Program-made: the position numbers and the translations under genes | Shown: positions 10,027 to 19,449 of the stretch, piece after piece | Position numbering within the stretch: position 1 is the first letter of the stretch | Layout: the number at the start of each line of letters is the position of its first letter | Assembly (NCBI GenBank): GCA_028456385.1 | Contig: JALNQF010000524.1 | Span: forward strand, 1 to 25,144 | Length of the DNA stretch: 25,144 nt | Origin: Ophiosphaerella korrae | Lineage: Eukaryota; Ascomycota; Dothideomycetes; Pleosporales; Phaeosphaeriaceae | Reading direction: 5' to 3' | The notes under the pieces: generated by a model | What the model was told of the DNA's origin: nothing | The model's input: only the letters and a program-made list of their open reading frames with translations | Databases searched by the model: none

Positions 10027-10469
10027 TATTAAGACCTTAGAACTAAGTAAGAGTAATAAGGGTAAGTAGGCTTTTATAAGATAGGTAAGGTTAATAAACA
10101 AGATAGTTACTTAACTTAATTAATAGTTAGCTCTTATTAGAGTATTACAAGGTATATAACTATTAATAAGTAGATAAGAATCTAATTAAAGTATTAGTTA
10201 TAATACTCTATTAGGATAAAAGGTAAAGAAGAGATTAAATATAATAGTCTATAAAGGTCTATTACTATTCTTATATACTTACTATCTAGCGTTTATTCCT
10301 AAGTACTTACTCTAGAGTGTTTACTTTAGAGCGCTTATTCTAGAGCGTTTACTCTAGAGTGTTTACTCTAGAGTATTTACTACTAAATAGTTACGTATCC
10401 TACTATACTATATTACTTAGCCTAATTATATATAATATAATAGCTTACCTACTACTTAGTATTATAATA
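10027..10469 (-). repeat. 3' LTR of chromovirus B
   Basis: 443 bp, equal in length to 23441-23883 and similar along its whole length. On the plus strand it begins TATTAAGACC where the other copy has TGTTAAGACC (RIP of TG), and ends TAATA. It holds a 14-bp tandem array at 10307-10376. Confidence 0.88.
10307..10376. repeat. Five 14-bp tandem units with a CTCTAGAG core
   Basis: Five consecutive units of the TTACTCTAGAGCGT type with small changes. The core CTCTAGAG is a perfect palindrome. The other LTR has a matching array at 23721-23790. It may be repeated protein-binding sites or a replication-slippage minisatellite. Confidence 0.9.
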
Positions 10470-10486
10470 CTATCTTCTTTTCTTAC
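10470..10486 (-). other. Polypurine tract of chromovirus B
   Basis: On the minus strand it reads as an AAGAAAAGAAGATAG-type purine run ending exactly at the 3' LTR. This confirms the minus orientation and the LTR edge. Confidence 0.75.
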
Positions 10487-10593
10487 GCTAGGTCTATCTT
10501 TAGGCTTAGGCCTCTATTAGCTAGGTCTAGCTTATAAGTAGTTTACTTTACCTTCTAGTTAAAAACTATCTTACTATAATATTACCTTCTTTA

Positions 10594-11090
10594 TAGTCTT
10601 GTAAACTTTATCTCTTATTAGAAATCCTTACTATAAACTATATTTCTAAAATACCTTATCTATATTATTCTCTCTTAAGTATTCTTTGTTTTATTATACT
10701 AGATTCTACTCTAAAGTATACTAAGTATACTTATATAAGGTGTCCTTATATTAGTATAACTTAAGAGTCTCTTAATTAAACTTATAAAAAGTTCTATAAA
10801 AAGGTTAATAATAATAAAAAACTTCTTACTATTATTATTACTTATTTACTATATAATAAGAAAATATTAAAATCTACTAAAGAGCGTACTTACTATAAGG
10901 CCTTATACCTAGCGTTAGAGTTAGAGTAAGAAAGTAATAAGGTCTTAGCGCAAGTTCTTAACTATTCTACTACTACTATTAATATTACCTCTTCTTTTAC
11001 TATCTAGTCTACTATTAGCTTATTAGATAAATTTATTATAACTAAAAGTACTTTATAAGCTTTACGTAGTTAGGTTTATTATAGAACTTT
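10594..11090 (+). pseudogene. Antisense protein-like frame at the 3' end of chromovirus B
   Basis: Between the chromodomain and the 3' LTR of B, the plus strand (antisense to pol) has one frame of about 165 codons with only about five stops. About 58 codons in a row (10594-10770) are stop-free, although this sequence is saturated with TAA/TAG. The stops fit RIP-altered Gln. Near 10723-10743 there are Cys/Tyr codons in a Lys-Tyr-Thr-Lys-Tyr/Arg-Cys-Pro pattern that could be a former zinc-binding cluster, then a Lys-rich and Glu-Leu-Glu-rich stretch (about 10860-10960). It sits in the same place as the antisense frame of family 2. I assign no function. It could also be a non-coding 3' region that is open by chance. 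Confidence 0.45.
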
Positions 11091-11129
11091 TTTCTACTAA
11101 TATATCTATTATATCCTAGCTATAGCTTT

Positions 11130-12414
11130 GTATATCTTATATATCCTAGTATATTATACTTACTTCTTACTTTCTTAAGTATCTACTAATAATTCTATAG
11201 ATTAGCTTTAGGTTCTTATATATTTTTACTTACTAAGTAGCCTTTCTATTTTACTAGCTACTCTTAGAGAAACTATATACTTTAGAAGGTGTTACGTCCT
11301 ATTTCTTAATATCCCTATAGGTCTTTAACTTTAAACTTGTTATCTTCTTCTTTCTAATATTAGAATTGTCGCTATACTAGTATTTTTAGCTTAGCTAGTT
11401 CTAGTAGGCTTGTATAGAACTTAAGGTATACCTTAGCGTCTTTAGGTAGTTCTAGTGTTTTTATTACTAGCCTATTATCTTCTTTAACTAAAAATAGTCT
11501 AACTTTAACATAGTCTAGTCTTTTACTAAGTTACTTTATTTATAGATTCTTTATATAAAGATACGCTTTATCTTTTTCTTTTAGCTAAGGTACTATTTTT
11601 TATTTTTAATTAATATATAAAATAATTTATTTCTAAGCTTTTTCTAGTTTTTGTCTTATCTTATTATAGAGTTCTTATATATCTTCTACTCTAACTAATA
11701 CTACCTCTATCTTAGGTCTTAGTAGTATTCTCTTAAATAAATTAGGGTGTATCTTATAGTTTACAAAATATAGTATTTTACTTATTACTTCTAAGTACTT
11801 ATTATTATATACTAATTATACTATAGGTAATAGTAATACTTAATTATTTTACTTCTAATTACTATAGATCCTTAGGTATATCTTTAATATCTTATTAGTC
11901 TATTCTATCTATCTATCTATCTATAGATAATAAGCTATTAATAGCTTTTTTTTTATCTTTATTACTATAAGTAGTGTTATCTAGTAATTAGATATAAAAA
12001 GCTTATCTTTATTACTAATAATACTTTTTAGTATCCTATATCTTTATATTAATATATCTAGTAGTACGTATCCTAGCTAATCTACTATATAGTTACTTTA
12101 GAATTTTTCTATCTTAGCGTATTTTATAAATTAGTCTACAATTACTATTATTATATTATATCCTATTCTTATTACTAAGTCTTTTAATATTAGTAGTCCT
12201 ATAATAAAGTCTATTATAACGTCTATCTATAGTTCTTCTAGTATCTTAATTACCTATATTTCTCTATAAGGTATATATATCTTGTACTTATTCTTCTAGT
12301 AATCTACGTATTTCTTAATAAACTACGTTACTTTCTCCTTTATCTTTCTAAATCTATAGTTCCTCTAGATTAGTTCTATAGTTTATATAATCTCTAAGTA
12401 CTTTATATACTAGG
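11130..12414 (-). pseudogene. Chromovirus B integrase and chromodomain (C-terminal pol)
   Basis: Minus-strand integrase core: first catalytic Asp at 12209-12211 (Asp-Phe-Ile context); second catalytic position at 12011-12013, now Asn (Ser-Asn-Lys-Asp-Lys-Leu-Phe context); Glu at 11903-11905. It continues into a C-terminal chromodomain in the same frame, with Leu-Val-Lys-stop-Lys-Gly-Tyr at 11237-11257 (Trp lost to TAG) and a mutated Asn-Thr-Trp-Glu-Pro motif just after it. A chromodomain directs integration to marked heterochromatin in related elements. The N-terminal zinc part lies at the insertion point of element 3, and the frame differs from the RNase H part even after the insertion is removed, so a small indel lies near the junction. 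Confidence 0.85.
11903..11926. repeat. Tetranucleotide (TCTA)n run inside the integrase pseudogene
   Basis: Five TCTA-type units. On the coding strand they are the codons TAG ATA GAT AGA TAG ATA GAA, which line up with the conserved Gln-Thr-Asp-Gly-Gln-Thr-Glu motif of Ty3/Gypsy integrase after G-to-A and C-to-T changes. RIP has probably created this microsatellite-like run from coding sequence. Confidence 0.8.
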
Positions 12415-12419
12415 TTATT
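12415..12419. repeat. Target site duplication of element 3, left copy
   Basis: TTATT directly before the left LTR, repeated at 19445-19449. The target lies in the integrase zinc region of chromovirus B. Confidence 0.75.
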
Positions 12420-12862
12420 TATTATAGCTATAACAAGGGAAAGCTAATTTAAACTAATTAGCCCCCTTATAGATAACGACAACGCATACAACCTATAGGG
12501 TAACAAACTTAACTAGGAAGCTAACTACAATAGAGACACGTAATAAATTTGCAATTCGCGATCTTAGTAAATATAAAGTACGAATTCGTGCACGTAAAGA
12601 ATTTGTAATTTGCGATCTTAGTAAATACGAAGTATAAAGCTAGCTAAGGAACATAGGTATATAGTTAGTAGTAATACGTATTATTAGGATAGTATTAGTA
12701 ATTTAATCCTTTAACTATAGAACGCTAATATAAGATAGTTGCAAAACATCTTCTATTATTTATAAGTTATTATAGATTATAACCTAAGCTTTTACTATTA
12801 ACTCTTAATCTACTAATACCTTTTAGGTACTAGGAAGTCGACCCTAGTAACACCTTGTAACA
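12420..12862 (+). repeat. Left (5') LTR of element 3
   Basis: 443 bp, starting TATTATAGC (RIP form of TGTTACAGC) and ending CTTGTAACA. It is 53 bp shorter than the LTR of element 2 because it has two rather than three 54-bp units. Confidence 0.87.
12537..12648 (+). repeat. Two 54-bp tandem units in the left LTR of element 3
   Basis: Units start at 12537 and 12591. The first ends in ACGAATTCGT, a 10-bp palindrome, instead of the AAGCTAAG of element 2. The second keeps the element 2 ending AAGCTAGCTAAG. Confidence 0.85.
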
Positions 12863-12863
12863 C

Positions 12864-15800
12864 CTTACTAATTTAGTTATTACAAGAAGTAAAGCGTAAG
12901 TAGCGTATAGTCTAGCTAACACGATAGTAGAAAGTTTAACTAAAATAAGCAAAGCCCCTAAGAGTAGTTATAAGTCTAATAGTACTATATAGGAAATAAT
13001 TAAAGACTAAATTAATAACCTAATCTTAGACAAAGAAGATATAAAAATAGTAATTAATACTTTAGAAATATAGAACAAGGAACTGTAAGATTACGCAAAG
13101 TAAAACAAAGCATAGATTAAAGCTATTATTAAAAGATAGAACTAGATAGAACTAATTACGTAACGCCTAGCGATAAGTGCGACGAAGAAACTACTAAAGA
13201 TACCTGTCCTTAAGAAGTTTAATAGAACAAGAGAAAAACTAAGACTCTTTATTGTATTAGCACAACTCTAGATAGATGTATAAGTACTACACTTTAATAT
13301 AGAAGAAAAGAAGGTAATATACATTAGACTATATCTTAAAGAAGACGTAATAAGATAGTATAAACCTTACTAGATAGATTATACGATATATTTACTAATA
13401 ACCTAGAAGGATAAAACTAGAGCTATTTTTAGAAGTTATAAGTACTTTATAAAACAAATAAGAGTAGTATTTAGAGATATAGATATTACCTAACAAGCTA
13501 AAGAATAGCTAGAGAAGCTTATATAAAGTTAGAGTATTCCTAAGTACGTATTATAATTTAAATAACTATTACAAAACATAGAATAGAATAAGTTAGCCTT
13601 AATATTACGATTTAAGTAAAGACTAAACTCTAAGATCTAATATAAGATAATATATATAGAGAAACTAAGGATACTAGAAGCCCTAAAGTAATAGGTAATA
13701 CAAATTAATAATAATCTTCGAGAATAGAAGAAGAATAAATATAGAGGTTATACATAGAATTACAACAAGGGAGACTCTATAGTCCTTAATACTAATAAGG
13801 ATAGAAAGAAAAAGAAGAATAAAGACTTTATATACTTTAACTATAGTAAACTAGGTTACTATACAAAAAACTATTAATTACAAAAGAAGAAGGATATAGT
13901 ATACTATAAATATAGGAAACTAAGATACTTTACAAAAGATTATAAGAGTAAAAACCTAAAGAAAGAAACCTAGTTAAAGATAATAGAGAAAAAGAAGGAA
14001 GCACTACAAGTATAGGCTAAACCTTAAGAGAAAGTAGCTAAGAGTAAAGAAATACAATATATAATACTCTATTAGACTTTTTGTTATAAAGACGACTACT
14101 ATATATACTTTTCTAGTAAGTAGGGAGTAAGATACTTCCTATAATAAAGATAGAAAGCAGCCGCAATAAAAGAAAGAATAAAAGCTTAGCTAGAAGAAAT
14201 AGCCTAAGTAATAGGCCTACTAGTAGAAGATCTAGAAGGGGAAGAGCCCCTAGTACTATCAATCTAGGCTAAAGGACTAGTATAAGATAAAGAGACTACT
14301 ATAACTACTTTTAAAGGACTATAAGGAAGTAAGAGATAAGTTAGTATAAGAGGTATAGAGTATACCTAGCTAATAATATACAACTATAATAGCTAAATAA
14401 TAATAGATATAGAAGAACGTAATAAAGAATAGAAGTTTGTTTAGAAATACTTACTAGTTATAAGTATAGAGGAAGCGTATAAAGACTAGAAAGAATACAA
14501 TCCTAAAGAAATAAAGTTTATACTATTTTAGGAATAGATAAAGTAATATATAGTTGTAGTAGGAAGAATACCTATACTAAGAGAGTAGTAATACCTTGTA
14601 AGAAAAATGCAATAGATTAATAAAGCCTATACACTAAGAGTACTAATAGTGTACTATATCCTAATAATAAATATACTTAGTAAAGACAAGTACTAGGAAG
14701 GAGATAACAAGATAATAGATCTAAAATACTTAGTACACTTTAAAGCATTATAGATATTATACTTAGATAAGAATTGTATTATATATAGGAACCCTAAGGT
14801 AAATAATAGCGTATAGCCTACAAGATAAAAAGGCTATAACTATATAAGAGTAATTTTAGTAGAAAATATCTAAGGATAGGAAATAATCCTAGAAGATAGA
14901 TACGTAGTAGTAAGGCCTAGACTAAAACTATTAAAGAGATGCGTCTAAGGAAGACTATAGTATAAATACATATATAATAAATATCTAAAGTATAAAGAAT
15001 ATAAACTTAAAATAGGCCTATAGCTATAGAAAGATAGATAATTTACAAAACTACCTAAGTAAGAATAGCTAGAAGGTATAAGAGGCCTATATATTATAGA
15101 AAGAGGTATATACTAAGGAAAGAAAGTATAATTAATAATTAATAGTAGAGCTATAAGAAACTTTATATTAAAGAAGTTTGTAGAAATATAAGGAATAGAA
15201 TATATAATAAAGAAATACCCCTAACAACTAAGTATAATTAAAGGAAAACTATTCTAGGAACCTATATAGTTTAAGACAGTACCTTTAATACTAAGGTTAG
15301 AAAGACTAGAAATTAAGAATATAGTTATAGACATAACAACAATTAATAATAAATAAGATATAATACTAGGAATACTATAGTTACAAATAACTAACCTATA
15401 TATTAATTAGAGAATAGAGAAAATTAGCTATAATAAAACAGACATGTTAAAAGCCTATAAGAATACCTACAAGGGAGAATCCCTAGAAGAATATAAGAAA
15501 TAGGAAGAATAACTTATAGAGCCTAAAGATTACCTTCTAGAATATTAGCTATAGGACTTAGCGATAGAAACTAAAGAAGAAAAAGATGTAGGATAGAGCC
15601 TAGTCTACTAGAAAATAGAAGAAGAGTTAAAAATTAAACAAGCGTTTATTTAAAATGTAATAAAAAAGGGATAAATAAGAGAATCTAAGTCTTTAGTAGT
15701 ATATAGACTTATCTTTATAGATAAGAAAGAGATAAATAATAAAAGACTTTGCGTAGACTTTAGAAAAACTAACGTAGTTATAAATAAGAACTAATATCCT

Positions 15801-18356
15801 TTACTAAAGATAGATATAATATAAGATAAACTACGAAAAGCAATAATCTTTATAAAGCTAGATATCTAGAACGCCTACTATTAAATTAGAATTAAAGAAG
15901 GCAATAAATAGAAAACAGCGTTTAGAATATAATAGGAATTATACAAATACTTAGTTATACCTTTTAGCTTAATAAATATACTAGTAGTATTCTAAGAGAG
16001 AATTAACATAGTACTAAGAGAGTACTTAGACATATTTATATTTGTATACCTAGATAACATCCTTATATTCTCTAAAATAGAAGAAGAACACGTATAATAC
16101 GTACACAAAGCACTAGAAAAGCTAGTAAGAGCTAAAATATTTCTTAAAATAAGAAAATACAAGTTCTATATAAAAGAAATAGATTTCCTAGAGTTTATTA
16201 TTAAACTAGGAAAAATTAAGATTAACCTAAGAAAGATTAAGTTAATTAATAAATAGCTAATACTAAAGAACCTAAAAGAAGCACAATAATTTTATAGGCT
16301 AGCTAACTTTTATAAAAAGTTAATAGTAAGATATTCTAAAGATATAGAACTAATAATAAGGCTTATAAAGAAAGACACGCTATTTAAATAGATAAAGAAA
16401 TATAACAAAGTATTTAAGAAAATTAAAAAGAAGTTTATAGAAAACCTAGTTATTAAAATATATAACCTAGACCTACTAGTAATAGTAAAAATAGATATAT
16501 CTAATTTAGTCTATAGAATAGTACTAATATAGGAAGACCTAGAAACTAAAAAAGAACACTTAGTTAAATACTTCTCTAAGAAAATAAAGATAGTAGAACT
16601 TAACTACTTAATCTACAACAAAGAAATACTAGCAATCTATAAAGTATTTAAATAATAGAGAGTATACCTACAAGGAGTAAAATAATAGATAAAAGTCTAT
16701 ACAAACTACAAGAATCTTATAGGATTTATAATAAATAAGGAATTGTTATAACGCTATATAAGATAGTAAGAATACTTATTAATATTTAACTTAGAAATTA
16801 TATATACAAAAGGGAAAGATAATTAGTTTATAGACGCCCTTAGTAGAAGACTAGACTTATAAGAAGAAGTAAGCGCTACTAGTATAGTTCTAGTTAAGAA
16901 CAAGGAAGGATACTTAGTCCTAAATATACCTAAGATAGCCGCAACACTTAAAAGAAAGAGTAGCAAGTTAGATAAATAGATATAGAAAACAACGCAAGAA
17001 ATATCTAAAGAAATAAAGAAACTAGAAATCTAAGAAGGATTTGTATAGGCCTATAGAAGGATATATATTCTAAGGAAGATTTAGAAAGAATTTATACGAT
17101 AATTTTATAAATTACTAGTATATAGTTACTAAGGTATTAACAAAATATTAGATAGACTACTACAAGACTACTACATTCTAAAAGTAAAACAATTAGTAAT
17201 AGAAGTACTACAAGACTATATAGAATACTAGAAGAATAAATATAGTAGACACGCACTATATAGAATATTACAACTAGTAGAAATACTAGAATAACTATAG
17301 AGAACTATTACAATAGACTTTATTATAAAGTTACTAAAGTCTAAAGATCTAATATTAAGGATTAAGTATAATAGAATCTTAATAATAGTAGATAAGCTTA
17401 TAAAGTATTTATACTTTAGACTATATAAAGAGAAAAGTAGGATAGAGGTTACTATACACTAAGTTCTAGGAATAGTAATTAGTTAATATAGACTACTAGA
17501 TAAGATTATTATAGATAGAGATGTACAATTTATATTAAAACTATAGGGAACAATAATAGTGTAATTAGGAATAAAGTACGCAATGTCTACAATATATTAC
17601 CTGTAGATAGATAAATAGTTAGAACAAATAAATTAGATAGTAGAATAATACTTAAGATACTACTTTAACTACAACTAGAATAATTAGGTATAGCTATTAC
17701 CTATAGTATAGTTAGTATACAATAGTATAAAGAATATAGTAATAAGAGTATTACCTTTCTTCGCAAACTATAGATTCGAACCTAATATATACTAGATACT
17801 AAGAAACTAAATATCTTAGTCCTTAAGAGGAGAAAACTTCGCTAATAGACTTAAAGACATACACGACTAACTAAGACAAGATATAGAATTCTTATATAAT
17901 AAGATAGTAAAGTACTATAATAAGAAGTATAAAAAGAGACTTTAATTTAGAGAGAGAGAAAAAGTATAGTTAGTACGAAAAAATATTAAGAGTAAGTAGC
18001 TAAGTTTAAAATTAGACTATATTAAGATAAGACTATACAAAATTAAGAAAGAAGTTACACTAGTTATATTTAAATTAAAGCTACTAAATAAGATAAAGAT
18101 ACACCTAATATTCTATATAGCTCTACTAGAACAAGTACTATAAGAAGTAAAACTACTAGTATATAAAGTAGACACGTATAGAGAATAAGAAGAATAAGAA
18201 GTTAAAGAAATCTTATAGTACTAGTTCCGCAATAGAAGAAACTACTATATAATAAAATAGATAGGTATAGACAAGAAAGGATAACTATAGGGAAAAATAT
18301 AGGAACTAGAAAACAATCTTAATTACCCTAAGAAACTAAAGGAGTTCTAAAGTTAA
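12864..18356 (+). pseudogene. Element 3 Gag-Pol polyprotein, RIP-inactivated
   Basis: Same single-frame arrangement as element 2, about 1831 codons, ending at the TAA at 18354-18356. First zinc knuckle at 13833-13874 with all Cys lost and its His now Tyr. Protease box at 15141-15152 mutated to Asn-Ser-Arg-Ala. RT box Tyr-Leu-Asp-Asn at 16047-16058, catalytic Asp to Asn as in element 2. Integrase Asp at 17316-17318, Asp at 17514-17516 and Glu at 17622-17624 survive. The C-terminal chromodomain ends at about 18347. Stops at Gln and Trp codons occur throughout; some positions are stops in one copy and Gln in the other, which supports the reading. It encodes nothing functional now. Confidence 0.9.
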
Positions 18357-18361
18357 AACCT

Positions 18362-19003
18362 TCTAGAGCGCCTTGCAGCAAACTAAGAAAATTAGCGCTA
18401 CTAGCGCTAAATAGAGAGACATTAGGAACGTCTAATAAGATAGGAGCTAGAATAGCTTAGACTATATCCTTAAGGTCTATCTTAGCCTCTAAGGCACAAG
18501 ACTATTTAGATAATTTAGCGTTATTATAAGCCTTTATCTTACAAAAACGCTTAATACAAGAATAAAGATCTACTAGCTTATAAAGAGTTAGCTTACACTT
18601 AGCCTTAGCCTTTATAAGCTATAACAATAGTATCTCTTAAGCCTAGTTAACAGCTCGCCTTACATAACTTAGCAAAAAGAGACTATATAGAAATTAAACA
18701 CTTATACTCTATAAGAGAAACACTAGATAGTATATACTTATATTAAATATTAGCTATAATATACTCGTTATAGTGTTTACTATCCTTTAAAGATACAAGA
18801 TAAGTAAGTTTTAATTAAGTATAATAGGCGTAAGGAAATATTTTAACCCTATTATAAATAATACAAGTAATAAGAAAAAGCTTATTGTAATTAGAACGCG
18901 AAGATATAGAGAATAATAAAGAACTAGAGATAAACGAAGAAACTAGACTAATAACCTTAGGCCTAGGGCAGAGAAATAAGAACCTACCTAGAGAGAGAAA
19001 TAG
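18362..19003 (-). pseudogene. Antisense frame with Zn2Cys6-like cluster, element 3
   Basis: Counterpart of 8812-9453. The six metal-ligand positions at 18740-18832 are all Tyr here, with exactly the CX2CX6CX9CX2CX6C spacing. The second part keeps the Lys-rich and Leu-rich stretch and the run Lys-Ile-Asp-Leu-Lys-Asp-Ile-Val. A CAA (Gln) near 18372 stands where element 2 has a stop. The putative start is ATA instead of ATG. Frame and spacing kept across two differently mutated copies suggest a real gene before RIP. Confidence 0.55.
18991..19003 (+). other. Polypurine tract of element 3
   Basis: GAGAGAGAAATAG directly before the right LTR, in the same place as the tract at 9440-9453. Confidence 0.75.
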
Positions 19004-19444
19004 TGTTACAGCTGTAATAAGAGAAAGCTAATTTAAACTAATTAGCCCCCTTATAGATAACAACAACGTATACAACCTATAGGGCAATAAACTTAACTAA
19101 GAAGCTAACTACAATAGAGATACGTAACAAATTCGCAATTTACAATCTTAGTAAATACAAAGTACGAATTCGTGTACGTAAAGAATTTGCAATTTGCAAT
19201 CTTAGTAAATACAAAGTATAAAGCTAGCTAAGGAATATAAGTATATAGTTAGTAGTAATACGCATTATTAGGATAGTATTAGCAATTTAATCCTTTAACT
19301 ATAGAACGCTAATACAAGATAGTTGCGAAACATCTTCTATTGTTTATAAGTTATTATAGATTACCCCTAAGCTTTTACTATTAACTCCTAATCTACTAAC
19401 CCTTTAGATAAGTACCTATAGTTAACGACAGGAGGCCTATTATA
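19004..19444 (+). repeat. Right (3') LTR of element 3, divergent end
   Basis: Starts TGTTACAGC and follows the left LTR closely, including two 54-bp units (19121 and 19175), up to CTACTAA at 19399. The last 45 bp then differ from the left LTR in a way RIP cannot explain, ending CCTATTATA. The end was placed by the TTATT duplication and by the length. Its total length of 441 bp fits a full LTR. Confidence 0.7.
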
Positions 19445-19449
19445 TTATT
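19445..19449. repeat. Target site duplication of element 3, right copy
   Basis: TTATT, identical to 12415-12419. AT-rich context makes a chance match possible, but both LTR ends and the resumption of chromovirus B support it. Confidence 0.7.

Larger units (their letters stand above)
12420..19444 (+). mobile_element. Element 3: complete RIP-mutated chromovirus (family 2)
   Basis: A second full-length copy of the element 2 family, 7025 bp, plus orientation, inserted in chromovirus B. The LTRs are 443 and 441 bp. The Gag-Pol frame is 5493 bp against 5496 bp in element 2, so divergence is almost only substitution. It is more mutated than element 2: for example both zinc-motif Cys codons of the integrase are Tyr, and most CAA/CAG are TAA/TAG. 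TTATT duplications mark the ends. B family pol resumes on both sides (integrase on the left, RNase H on the right), which confirms the nesting. Confidence 0.9.

Noticed and set aside
10307..10376. Rho-independent terminator or attachment site from the CTCTAGAG palindromes
   Set aside because: They form a tandem array inside a eukaryotic LTR with no hairpin plus T-run layout.
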